This document shows, piece by piece, positions 48,733-61,100 of a DNA stretch of 64,000 nt (within the stretch, counting starts at the first letter, position 1; each line of letters starts with the position of its first letter). Below the pieces are notes generated by a model. It saw only the letters and a program-made list of their open reading frames with translations. It searched no databases and was not told the DNA's origin. The position numbers and the translations under genes were made by a program. This DNA is from Tanytarsus gracilentus (Eukaryota; Arthropoda; Insecta; Diptera; Chironomidae). Location: the NCBI GenBank assembly GCA_038502055.1, contig JAXRKN010000039.1, positions 1,488,001 to 1,552,000 of the forward strand, written 5' to 3'.

Positions 48733-49142
48733 ATGACGAGTTTATATCGCTATGCGGACTTAGTTAAACTACAAACACCTTATGCTAAACGAATGCAGTA
48801 CTTATCAAACCGAATATTCGGTGAAGTTGGTGAGTTACATCAGAAATAAATCAAACATTTAAGTTTTACAAAATTAATAAAATTTTTTTAGCTCGTCCAA
48901 CCAATAATAAATCTATGAAAGTGGTTCGGATGTTAGCGGAAGAGCCTTATCATAAGCGTGATTATATTGTCAATTGGTATCCGCGTCATGTCGAGACGCA
49001 TTTACTTATGTGGAATTTGCGAAATTATGGTTTGTTTAGAGATGAGCACGCTGACTGGAAAGACGAAATGAAGCGATTGAGGTATTTGAGAGGAAAGAAA
49101 CCACCACCGAAAGGTCAAGGCAAGCGAGCAACAAAGAAGTAA
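48733..49142 (+). CDS. mRpS33: Mitochondrial small-subunit ribosomal protein mS33 (MRPS33), 115 aa
   Basis: Exons are 48733-48829 and 48892-49142. This is a metazoan/fungal-specific protein of the mitochondrial 28S subunit. The family pattern is visible: Y-A-K-R-M-x-x-L-S-N-R-I-F-G-E-V near the start, S-M-K-V-V-R-M-L-A-E-E-P in the middle, then Y-Y-P-R-H-x-like Y-P-R-H-V-E-T-H, Y-G-L-F-R-D-E-H-x-D-W-K-D-E-M-K-R-L and a very basic tail (R-G-K-K-P-P-P-K-G-Q-G-K-R). Length fits (about 106-115). A separate mitochondrial targeting peptide is not obvious, as is usual for this protein. It shares a short upstream region with Hip14. Confidence 0.93.
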
Positions 49143-51138
49143 AAATTATGTAGAGTTTAAAATGTTTAAATAAAAATTTAGAGAATCATAAAAATTTTTT
49201 TTTCATAAACTTGTTCTAAAATATATTTTGTAAACCCATCAAAGTAAAATTATTTTGATATTAATATCATGTTGGCGATTAACTTGATTTTTAGTTATCC
49301 TCAAAATTTTTTACGTTAGTTAAAATTTTAAAAATTTAACGGAAACTTTTTTTGAAAATTTAACTGAAAAAATATTTTTTTTAAAAAAAAAATAAGTCAA
49401 CAGTTGACTATTTTGTATTTTCTTATTTGAAATGCACGAATTAAAAATTATTCAATAATATTTTATTAGAGTTTTACTAAAATGAAATTGATCATCATTT
49501 AAAGTTACAAAAGGACATGCTGAATAAATTCAAACATCATTTTGTACACGGATTGATTAATTTTGAAAATCGTTGCTTGAGAAGGTATTTTATTTTTTCA
49601 AATATAAAGAGCGAGAGAAAGAGAGAGCGAGCTTTTTTTAAAAATCATAAAGTTACAAAATCAAGTTGACACCCCAAAAATTAAATTTCTTCAAATGTAA
49701 TGAAATCTCCTGCAGCGCATGCGCTAATTTTAGTACAGAACGATTTTCCCATTTTCACAAGTTTCCACGTTCTATTCGGTCTTTTTTGTCGGTGAATTTT
49801 ATCGTAAGTGGACGTGTTTCGTTGTTTCGTGGTGAAAAATGTGATGGAAAATCAAATATGGCTAGAAATTTTTCTTCAATTTATGAAAATTTCATTATTA
49901 CTCAATCGCCGGCTTTTTATGTTGATTACTTTCCGTGAAAAATCAATAAACTTTAATGAAAAATTGAGAAAATTTCATAAATTGAAGAAAATGCCGAGTG
50001 CGTGCTTGTGTGTCTGAAGAATATTTGGGTGTAAATTGTGGAAAATTCTGGATTACTTTACGACATCTCACTTAGATAAAGTTCTTAGAAAAAACAAAAT
50101 TTTTAATAATCTAAAAATTTTAATGTAAAATACGGAAAAATTCAAGATGAAAATTTTTCACTTTCGAACATAACCAAGCGACATTTTTTTCACAAATGAA
50201 AACTTTTATGAACATTTTTATTTCGTTAAATCTCGCTAAATTATTTGCAACCTTTTTTAAAATATCACTTAAAATTAAGCTTGTGAAAATTTTATTGATA
50301 TTATGTCATATCGCCATTTTCCAGACACGAAGAAGAAGAAAAAGTGAAGCCTGAGCGGAAAAAGGCTTCTCGGAATTTTCTTGATTAATTTTGCTCTTGC
50401 ATGGAGACATTCAACTTTTTTTTCTTTCGATGCTAGGACATAATAAATTAATGTACATGCACACGCCAAGATATGATACAAAGAAGAGAATTTAAAAATA
50501 GAATTTCACATTCACATTTCTCTTCAAACTGGCAAAACCATGTGTTCGAACTCAGTTAGAGGTTATTTTTTCACGGTGAATAAATTTCATAAAATTTCCC
50601 TACAAAGTCGATCTCATCAACTGATTATTGAAAGCGATAGTGCCGCACGCTTCTTCAAGGTCAAATTTTATATTCTCAATTATTTTTACGGAGACAAGAG
50701 AAATCAAAATGGGGTTGATAGCAAGTTTTTCGCATGTCTGGATTTTTTTTTGTCATGTGCATATGCGCGCATAGCCGGTAAAAATACTAGTCATAATTTT
50801 CTTGTGTGAATGATTTTCGAAAATATTTTTAAGAATGCGAAAGAGTTGGATTTAACTTTTTTAATTCAGATGGATTTGAAAATTAATTTAAAAATATTTT
50901 TTTTAATTTTTAAAATTAAATCCAGCTTTCTCTTATTTTTAATCCCGCAATAAATCTAATCTCAAAATTCTCTTACAGACGAAATAAAATTTTCCCTTGT
51001 CAAGGCAAAAATATAAATCGTGCGCATCTTGAGGCGAAAGACTGTGTGTGGATTTTACACGAGGCAGTAAGGAGCGAAGGAAATTTTCATTCCCGATAAT
51101 TGAGGCATTTTAATTTAACATTTTCCAAGTAAGAAAGC
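49143..51138. other. Intergenic region and likely 5' UTR intron of eEF1A
   Basis: No coding gene was seen. A GCGCATGCGC palindrome and a TCT-type initiator near 49715-49781 suggest the eEF1A transcription start, with a donor at 49804 (GTAAGT). An acceptor at 50979-50980 (CTCTTACAG) or one just before the start codon could end the 5' UTR intron. The rest is AT-rich. Confidence 0.45.
49714..49803 (+). promoter_or_regulatory. Putative eEF1A core promoter and non-coding first exon
   Basis: AGCGCATGCGCT (49714-49725) is a perfect palindrome of NRF-1/Ewg type. About 55 bases later, GGTCTTTTTTG fits the TCT/5'-TOP initiator used by translation-machinery genes, with the likely start at C49781. A donor GTAAGT follows at 49804, so the first exon would be only about 23 bases. 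This layout is typical of insect eEF1A but is inferred without transcript data. Confidence 0.35.
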
Positions 51139-52664
51139 ATGGGTAAAGAGAAGGTTCATATTAATATCGTCGTCATTGGACATGTCGATTCTGGCAAGTC
51201 AACCACCACCGGTCACTTGATCTACAAGTGCGGTGGCATTGACAAGCGTACCATTGAGAAGTTCGAGAAGGAAGCTCAGGAAATGGGAAAGGGCTCCTTC
51301 AAGTATGCCTGGGTTTTGGATAAGCTCAAGGCTGAACGCGAACGTGGTATCACCATCGACATTGCATTGTGGAAATTTGAAACCGCCAAGTTCTACGTCA
51401 CTATCATTGACGCTCCCGGCCATCGTGATTTCATCAAGAACATGATTACTGGAACATCGCAAGCTGATTGTGCCGTCTTGATTGTTGCTGCCGGTACTGG
51501 TGAGTTTGAGGCCGGTATCTCCAAGAACGGTCAGACTCGTGAGCACGCCTTATTGGCCTTCACCTTGGGTGTCAAACAACTCATTGTCGGTGTCAATAAG
51601 ATGGATTCAACTGAGCCACCATACTCCGAAACTCGTTTCGAGGAAATCAAGAAGGAAGTCTCGTCGTACATCAAGAAGATCGGCTATAACCCAGCAACCG
51701 TCGCATTCGTTCCAATCTCAGGATGGCACGGAGACAACATGTTGGAACCATCTGAGAAGATGCCATGGTTCAAGGGATGGGCTGTCGAGCGCAAGGAAGG
51801 CAAGGCTGATGGCAAGTGCTTGATTGAGGCACTCGATGCCATCTTGCCGCCATCACGTCCAACTGATAAGCCATTGCGTTTACCACTCCAGGACGTCTAT
51901 AAGATCGGAGGCATTGGAACAGTGCCAGTCGGTCGTGTCGAGACCGGTGTCATTAAGCCAGGTAACTTCAATTAAAAATGCTAATTACATTTAATTATTT
52001 TATTATTTAATAATTTAGGTATGGTCGTTGTTTTTGCACCCGTCAACTTGACCACTGAAGTCAAGTCCGTCGAAATGCATCACGAAGCTTTGCAAGAAGC
52101 CGTTCCCGGTGACAACGTTGGCTTCAACGTTAAGAACGTCTCCGTTAAGGAATTGCGTCGCGGTTATGTCGCTGGTGACAGCAAGGCCTCACCACCACGT
52201 GGAGCCGCTGATTTTACCGCTCAGGTCATTGTCTTGAACCATCCCGGTCAAATCGCCAACGGATATACTCCCGTCTTGGATTGTCACACCGCTCACATTG
52301 CCTGCAAGTTCGCAGAAATTAAGGAGAAGTGCGATCGTCGTACCGGCAAAACGACTGAGGAAAATCCCAAGTCCATCAAGTCGGGTGATGCTGCCATTGT
52401 GAATTTGGTTCCGACCAAGCCATTGTGTGTTGAGTCATTCTCAGAATTTCCACCATTGGGTCGTTTCGCTGTCCGTGATATGAGACAGACAGTTGCTGTC
52501 GGTGTCATCAAATCAGTAAGTTTTTTTTAATTCAAATCTAATTTGAGGTTAAAATCGATTGAATGAATAATTAATAAAATCTAAACACCTTCTAGGTCAA
52601 CTTTAAGGAGGCAAGTGGAGGAAAAGTGACAAAAGCCGCAGAAAAGGCAGCAAAGAAGAAATAA
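51139..52664 (+). CDS. eEF1alpha1: Translation elongation factor eEF1A, 462 aa
   Basis: Exons are 51139-51961, 52019-52515 and 52596-52664. eEF1A delivers aminoacyl-tRNA to the ribosomal A site as a GTPase. All G motifs are present: G1 GHVDSGKST, the switch I region with E-R-G-I-T-I-D, G3 DAPGHRD, G4 N-K-M-D and G5 near V-P-I-S-G-W. Domains 2 and 3 follow with D-V-Y-K-I-G-G-I-G-T-V-P-V-G-R-V and the H-P-G-Q-I-x-x-G-Y-x-P-V-L-D-C-H-T-A-H block. The protein ends in a Lys-rich tail. Length equals the family norm. Codons lean to C/G third positions (AAG, GTC, ATC), unlike neighbouring genes, as expected for very high expression. Two short introns interrupt domain 2 and the extreme C-terminus. Which of the insect paralogues it is cannot be decided here. 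Confidence 0.97.
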
Positions 52665-55100
52665 CTAGAGAGCCGTCAAACCGTCAAATGTGAACAAGCC
52701 GTCTCATCGACTGGCGCCTCACACAAAATAATTTCTCAAAATAATTGTAATAATTTAAGATACAACAAGAGTCGCCATGCTGATTTAATCGGTGACCAAA
52801 TCTCATCATCTCAGATGAATTCTTCAATCTCCACAAAGAAAAACTTCTTTTTCACATACCCCCACTCATTTTTAATCTTTCACCATCATCGCAGGAAAAA
52901 GCTGGAAAATTTGAAATTAATTTTGCACACGCTTCGATCATTCTCGATTAATTTCTATTTTTTTTCATTGCTTAAGATTTATTTAACTGCGATCGTGCAG
53001 AATTTGATTATTGCCACTTCGTGATGACATTCATCCGGAAAAATTCGGGGAAGGAAAATGAAAAGTTAAAGAAATAAAAAACTGAAAAATTGTTTTATTG
53101 ATTTTTTCAATCTCATTTTGTGATATTTCAATTTGCAAAAAATCTTTGTACGGATTGGAGAATTTCATTCTAATTGAGATGTTGAGTAAAAAGTTTATTA
53201 AGTTGACGCTGATTAAAGAATTGGAAAATAAATTTGATTTTTTTATTTCTCAATTAAAAATTAATTATTGATTGTTAACGATGAAAGATGCAAAAGATGA
53301 CTCTGGAAGAAAGTAAATTTTTGTATTTTGCACCCTCTCTATGAAATATCTGTCACTCACTCTATCTATCTAAAAATACATTCAGTCAGCATGGTGAAAT
53401 ATTATCCAAAGAAATTTAAGAAACAAAAAAGATATAATTGACGATATTATATTCAGACAAAACCCAATACTCACAAAAATAAAGGCTTGAGAAAAGGAAA
53501 AACAGACTTTTACTTTCGAGTGTGGAAAAATTTCAGGTCGAGAACGCTGGTGGAAAATAAAAGCTTGAAAACATAAAAATTATCAAAAAAAATCTGTTGC
53601 TTTCAAAAAAGAATTGATCATGTTTAAAAAATATTCTTTAGCTAGAAAATCTCATGTGTTTCTGCATATTGCACGGTCTAGAGTCTAGAAAGATAATTTT
53701 AGAAAATTTGCATTTCATCATGGCTTAAACAAAAGGAAGAAGAATTATAAAAATTTACAATATTCACCATCTGGACGACTGGAGTGGAAATTCCGAGTGT
53801 GTCGGCGAGAGAAAATCACACAGAAATAGCACAAAAAATATTTCAGCATTTGCTGCCGGCTGGGTTCGCTCTCCACGCGACTTATGCTTCATTCATTCAT
53901 TCGTAGTGCATTTTCTCTCTCTCTCTCGTACAGCGCTACACACATAAAATATTTCTCTCACTTCTTCGGGCCGCTTCTGCAGTCACTCATCTAAACTCAA
54001 CATATTAAGACGTGCTTTATATTCGTTTTTGCTAATAAATAACTGAAAAATTATTTATCCGGTAGAAATAAAAAAAATAATTAATTAAAGGCATTTTTAA
54101 TCGTGCGATTAAATTCAAATTTAAAATAATTCAACAATTAAAGTTTATTTAATTGAATTGCATTTCAAAAAAAATTATCACTGAATGGAATAAATTGAAA
54201 AGTTGTGTGAGAAGTTCATGATACTTATATCGCGGAAAAAAATTATAAAAAAAGAGAAGTTATTGAAGACTCGAAATAGGATTAAAGAAGAAGAATAATT
54301 TCACTTGAAAAGTTCTCAATATACTTAAATGCACACACTGAGAAACTAGTTTTTTTTTCGCCAGCCGTATAACAGCCTATGATCGCAACAAGGCATTATA
54401 TTTACACATGAAATAACCGTACGGTGGAAACATCTGCCTAGTTTTATACACACACATATTAGTAACCAAAAAAAGAGAGTGAAGAAGAGAAGAAAAAATA
54501 TATATGTTAAAAAGTTAAACATGTTAATCCATCTCAATCGATATAATTGTGCATAAATTACTCTCCGCGGCCAGAGTGATATTAATTAAAAGATATAAAT
54601 TTTCCCGACGAGACGTTACAAAGAACCTTTTAAATCTCTTGAGCGCAATAAAAAAAATGATATAAGTGAAGACAATAAGACCCCGATGAGACCACAAAGA
54701 TGAAAATTAATATAAGAGATTTTAAGTCAAAAAAATCAAAAGCATGATCCGAAAAAAGTATTATAGTGAATAAGATAAAATAAAGTGAAGTGAGAAAATT
54801 GGCAGCCAGAAAAATTTCATCTGCCTTAAATATATTACACTGTCGGTGCTGTGCGCTTTCTACATCAAACTTCACATCTCATTGATAGAATTCGAATCTC
54901 ATCATTGTTACACTTTGGATATAGAATTTTTTTTCGATTGAGGAGAAGATTGGAAGCATATTCAGTGTTAATGAAATTATACAATCGCTAAAGAATCAAT
55001 TTCGGACTTTTTTCTTACCTTTCTGTTCTTTTTTAAACCAAAAAAAAACTCTTCTCTCATCATCATCAGCATCGACTGTCTTCGGTCGTTTTCATCGAAA
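52665..55100. other. Intergenic region: eEF1A 3' UTR and Delta upstream/5' UTR
   Basis: An AATAAA at 53073-53078 probably ends eEF1A. The remainder should contain the Delta promoter and a long 5' UTR. TGTGAGAA at 54206-54213 fits the Su(H) consensus YGTGRGAA. No ORF or RNA gene was supportable. Confidence 0.5.
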
Positions 55101-58100
55101 ATGAATTGGATTTCTTTTTTCATTTGCATTTTTTTGACATTCTCACAGGTAAGAAGAACATCAATTTTTTCTGTTGGGAACTTTTTCTCCTTGTCGATGA
55201 ATTTTTTGTGGTAAAAAAGAAATGGTTTTTTGTGGGGACATGCAAGGGGTGGGAGATTTTCGATATTTATTCAATTAATTTATCAAAATAAATCTCGAGA
55301 TAAATTTCAAGGAATAAAAAAACTATCAAAGTTGCGCACCCTCACGATCACCAAAAATTATTCAAGAATTCCTCCTTGTAAAATGTTTAAGAAAAAAGAA
55401 ATAAATGCTTCGCGTCTCTCTTTAAATAGATTTAGATGAGATGACATGATACATGTATTAAAGATATTATCGCTCTCTCCTGTTCAAGAGGAAAAAAATA
55501 TTATAAAGAGTTAAAGAGGAGAAACGACGAACGACCAAAAATATATAAAATAAAAATTGCTTTTCGTGAAATAACTTCGAGAAAGAGATAAATTTTTTGT
55601 TCTTTCATCGTTTGGAATTTTTTTCCTCGCGAAAAAAAATCATCGACGGGAAGAGTTACAAGAGAAGGACTCAATTGCATTCGTCGACTTAACCTTTCAA
55701 AAAAAAGATATTTTTTATGCATATATTACACGTGAGAATGAGCCGAGAAGAGAAGTGTTTATTGTGGGATGATTTTATTTAGTGGGGCATCGCACATATA
55801 TATGATGAGTCATTAATAAAGCATTAGACATGTAAATCTTTCTTTTTCGTCATCATCATGCTCAAGCAAGCCCATTTAGTAAGCGGCAGCAGCCACACAA
55901 GACATATAAGCATAGGCGCGCGAGTAGATTCGACATTACGAGACACTTTTCATCTTCTTCCTCCACTTCTTGTTCATCTCTTTCGCACCTCGAAGCGAGT
56001 GAGTGAGAAAGGAGAAAAAACATATTCATTCATAACTTTATTATATTCATAATAATAATAACTCATTAATAGGCGATTATTCAAATTTTCTACCCGACAA
56101 TATGAATCACGTCTCACGGAGCTCCCAATACGTAGCTGATATGCGTCGCAGATGATGCATTCATATCATTGTTCTTTCTTTTGAAAGAAAGAAAGAAAAG
56201 TTTTAGAAAGGTTTTTTGGGATTGTTTGTTAATTGCGTCATTAAGAAGTATTTTTTTTAAAATTGTATAATTTTTTATCTCAAATAAATTTGAAGAATCC
56301 AACAGTCAACATCCATGTGGTGGCTCTTTTTTTGTCAATAATCAATCAATCAATAATTTAAAAAATATTCTTTAATCTGACTCAATTTCCAAACCGTCCC
56401 CATTTAATTTTTAAAAGAAGGTTAAAATCTTTTATAAAAGTTAAAAGAATGTGAACCTAAGAAGTTCTCCTCCAAAATAAAATAAAATCCACATGTTTAT
56501 GTGCAATGGTGCGTGTGTGAGTGTTAAGAAGGAAGAAGAAGACACTCTTCATGTATTACTCACTCAATCCTGACTCGAATGAAACTGGTTTAAATAAAGA
56601 GTGGCTCATTTCTTTTATCAGCCTCGATCGACTGTAAGACGGACCCAACTTATCACCCTGTAGCGAAGAGAAAAGATTTAATAATAAAAAATACAGTATA
56701 ATGTTTTAAATACCTACCACACCACCCCGAGAATGTGTGTGCGTTATTCCGAAAGCACACCGAAACCAACAACAACACCAATAAGAACCTGATGAAAGAA
56801 ATGCTGAAAGAGAAGAGAGAAAAAAATCAGAATTGAATGAACGAGCTATTGGACGTTGAATTGTTTTCCCACGATCAACGTTAGGAGTTGTAAAAAAATG
56901 TATAAGAAGTAAGAAGTATACATACACACACTGTGTGTGTTGCCTTTTGCTTGCCTTGCCTGCTTCGCTCTCTGTTCGCGCAGCAAAAGAACCTGAGCAT
57001 AAAGATCGAAAACGAGAAAAAAAACGCAAAATGCTTTTCGGAAGGCAGAAGAAAAGAGAATTGGAGAGGAAAGATGAGAGAATGAAAAATCATTTAATTT
57101 TCAATCCATAATTAAAGTAGTTATCAAAAGGGAACTTTTATATCTCATATTATAAGAGCAGCTCGATCAGTGAGAGAGTGAAACAAAGCATGATTATTGA
57201 TCGAGATCGATGGGGACAACGACGCATTTGCACTTCTTTTCTTGGCGTCTCAATCACCCAGAAAATTTTAACCTCATTTACAATCAATGTGAAATTTTGC
57301 ATTTAATGATGAAATCAAAAAAAAATCTACGAGTTTATCCATCGGACATTCCGATCGGCTTAGCAACAAAATTTCACACCAAAAAATCTTTTTCGACCAA
57401 GCATCGAAAAAGAAGTTTAAAGCGAAGCAGTCAGAAAGAAGATAATTTGATTGCGCTCGATTGTGAATTGTGATTTAATCCGGACACATTTAGAGGAGAA
57501 AGAGAGAAAGATTGAAATAGGATGGGAATAAAACGCACGCTATGTGTATATAATGTGGAATGTCTGTCTTATTCCACTTGCTGCTTGAGAATTATGAAAG
57601 AAAAAAAATTATGCAGTTTAACGGTTAATCATTCATCATAATAATTCGTCGCATGTCTCTGTCACTATATAGAACTTGAAAAGTAGTTCTTTCATTAAAA
57701 AAAAGTTCTTTGCTCATTTTGTTACTTCTTTGTTTCACAATTCCTCTATGAATTATGAAATTCGACTTGAAAAAGAGCATAATGAGACACATTGATAGTC
57801 GGGCGGAAACACGAACGGGATTATATGCATTTTCGGATAGTGAACGGCGACGCGGTAATGACGACACTTATGAACTCATGTTTGTCTGTAATTTTAAATA
57901 CTTTCAAGTTCTCGTTCTTGGGTATTTCGGTGGTGCGCGGCATTAGATGAGATTTTAAGCACTACTTATCCACTCTCTAAGTATATATCCATTAAGTGTT
58001 TGAACAATAAAAAAAAACTAAAAAGTCATAATAATATTGAATTGTGCGGTTGAAATAAGAAGATGATGGAAAATGAAAAAATCTCTTTTAAAGATAATGA

Positions 58101-61100
58101 TATGTAATGAATAACTTTTTATTTACTTTCCTAACTTGTTTCTTTTCATCTCTTCTTGGTTTTAAGAAGAAAAAAATTAAAACTCATTGTGATGGTGTTT
58201 GAACGCAATTTTATAAATTAAACATTTCGTTTATAGTTCAGACATTTAACGCGCAACAGCTCTTCTTAAAATTCCGACTAAACTATTTTATAAACAGTCT
58301 TGAGAGCAATATTATGTTGCCATCAGAACTCTCTTTAAATAAATCCTCAAAAAGCGCTCACTTATTTTTGGAGTGAGATTATTTGGTCTTTGTCTTACTC
58401 AAATACACAGCACTTTTTTTTCGGGAAGAAATAACATGTGAAAAAAGTCAGAAAGGCATTCGAGAAATATGTACTGAAAAATTATAAATAAAAAAATGTG
58501 TGTGCTCTTAAAAATAAAAAAATCTCGATTTCCAAAAACAAAAATTTGCGGAAGAAGAGTGCAAAGCGGGAGAAAGGGGTTGTCATTAAATTATGTGACA
58601 CATTTAAAAAGAGACAGCTCAAACATGTGATCAAAGTGAAAATAATGTGTCAGATGGGAATTAAAATTTATTGCATTTTTTTTGTGGTAAAAAATATTTT
58701 CTGTATTTTTGGAAACATTTTTTTAAAAAAGAGAAAGAGGAAAATGTCTAGTATGGGATAAATTGACACGGGTTTTTAATTTAAAGTCCGTGTTTTAAAA
58801 ATGAGAATATTTTCAAGAAAAATAATTTCAAATTTTAATAAATTCATCAAAAAGTCACTTCCTTTCTCCTCCGAGGCAATGCGGAAGAGATAAACTTAAC
58901 CCCTAAAACAACCCCGATGATTGTCGATCGTACACAAAAAGAGCAACAAGCGATTCTCGTATGACGGCATTAAAAAGTTATTTTTGTGTATGGAAAGCGA
59001 GAGGGAATAAGTACATCATGTTTTTACAGTCATGTTCACCTTTTTTTATTCGGCACAACGATAACTCATGTTTACCCATCGAATTGAGCTGAGTTGGGAG
59101 TAAAGTCTCCCTCAAATTGTGCACATTATCTGTCGGTGTTGGTGTGTGCGTGTGCAAATATATTCACATATGCTCCTTGTGTTCAGCTGGAGAGATATAT
59201 CAGGCTTAAAAGCATTCTTTTCCCAACTGCTTCTTTGCGTTTGTCTTCTCTCTCCTTCTCCTCTTCTCATTTAATTTTTTTCTCCTCTCCGCTTGCCTTT
59301 TAATTTATTATGTGCAAAAGAAAAATTGCTATAGATGAAGCATATTTAATTTTTTTTTTGTTTGGGATTAGCAGCAAAATGTAGCGCAGGGAGAGTGCAA
59401 AAAAAATGTTTATCACGAAATATGCTCACACCGCTGTGGATCCCAGACTTTTTTAATGATTTTTCGCTTCTCATTCGATTATGTTGCTGCAGCTAACATG
59501 CAATGTGCCCTGACTTTCCTGTGAACAGTAAATGCCTCGAGAGCATCTAGCTACTGGCATGAAAATTTCAAACTTTTATAAGTCGACATAGTTACAAAAT
59601 TTATACAGCCGTGTACACACTTTGTTTTAGCAGTGATTTTAAAATTCATGAGACACCAAATGTGCACCTCGAGTATGTGCAATGTTATTGCTCTTGTAAA
59701 GTTGGCTTTTAATCGATAGCGAAGGCAATTACATGTAGCCACGATGATTTCTATCTCTTCAAGAGTTGTTAATGTTGACCTTATGCTACATCCTCCATGT
59801 GATAAAGAAATTCAATGACAAGGGATGGTGAATTAGATTTTTAAACTGTTTGTCTATGAAGCATTTAATTGTTAGTTTTACACCTTGTTGATTTCTATAC
59901 GTTGCAAAAATTGCAACACAGAAATTGGGTGGCAAAAGTTAATTTATCACGAACTCTTAACGACATCCGTGACACTTGTGAAATTTTTTATAAGTTTTCT
60001 TAATTTAAAAAATAAAAATACGTTATAAATTTTGCAAATTTTATTGAAGAATTCGAAACATATTTTTTAACGTATTGAAATTATTATTTTATAAATGCAT
60101 TTAATACATTGTTTAAATTACAAATATTGAGGCATAACTTGAAATACCAACGAATTCACAAAATTGTAAAGAAATCTCGATTTTTTCCTTAACAACAACC
60201 ACAAAGACGATCATGCGATTGTTATAAGAAAAACATAATTCGCTTTATTTGTCATCGCGTGTTTACACGATGAGTGAAAATTCATGAACAAGAGCAAAAA
60301 CTATAAACAATGACATAACAACAATGATAATTTTGTGTGTGGAACATCAATATTCATATAGTTCACATACATATATTAATTTAATCTGAGGCAAGTCGAA
60401 GTGCAAGCAGCAAATATGAAGAATGAATCGTGCGACCAGAGCCGGCGCCTCCAGGCCGGCATTCATGGCACAGAAAAAAACTCTCTCTCACTTCGACGAG
60501 AGCAGCATAAAAATAGCTTCAAGTTATTAAAAATTGCTACCTCATTATGTCTTTATCTTGACTCTTCTCTCTCGCACATCCATTTCGCGTTTTGTTTCTT
60601 AGGATGGAAGGAGCAATAATGCAGAGATTATAGCGGCTGTGTTGCTGGTGTTTCATTGATGATGTTAAGAAATAAACACGGCAAAAAAAGAGAACTACAC
60701 TTTAAATGCTCGTAATGCCCGAGGGGGGTGTCTCTCGTAGGTCAAGTTGCGCCTCTGTAGCGGTAAATATCTCGCTCACTCTCATGAGCGTATAAATCAG
60801 TGTGGATTTTTTTATTTCATTTCATTTTCGAATGTACACAATCGAGCTCGACGTTTTTTTTAATTTATTCCGTTTGCATTTTCGCGATTGATTTACTAAA
60901 AATTCAAACAATGTCTCAACTTAAATTAAATTGAAAAATCCATTCACTGCTTTGATTTCCATGAAATATTTTTTTTCTCTCTGTGTTTTTTCAATTCCAC
61001 TTTAACAGCATTAAAAACTTCTTTGAGTCTCAGCAGTCTGGTGAGATAGCGATTTTAAGACATGCGGTGTGATTTGTGCGGTACTCGTCCATGTGCTCTT

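Noticed and set aside
51199..51546. 115-codon open frame antisense to eEF1A
   Set aside because: It is a shadow of the strongly codon-biased eEF1A frame, has no splice context and no recognisable protein.
54206..54213. Single Su(H) match as a proven Delta enhancer
   Set aside because: An isolated 8-base match is expected by chance in a few kb of sequence. It is mentioned only alongside the composite sites.
56706..57093. Overlapping minus-strand frames in the Delta intron
   Set aside because: They translate GA/CT-rich and CACA-rich simple sequence, and both frames look equally noisy.
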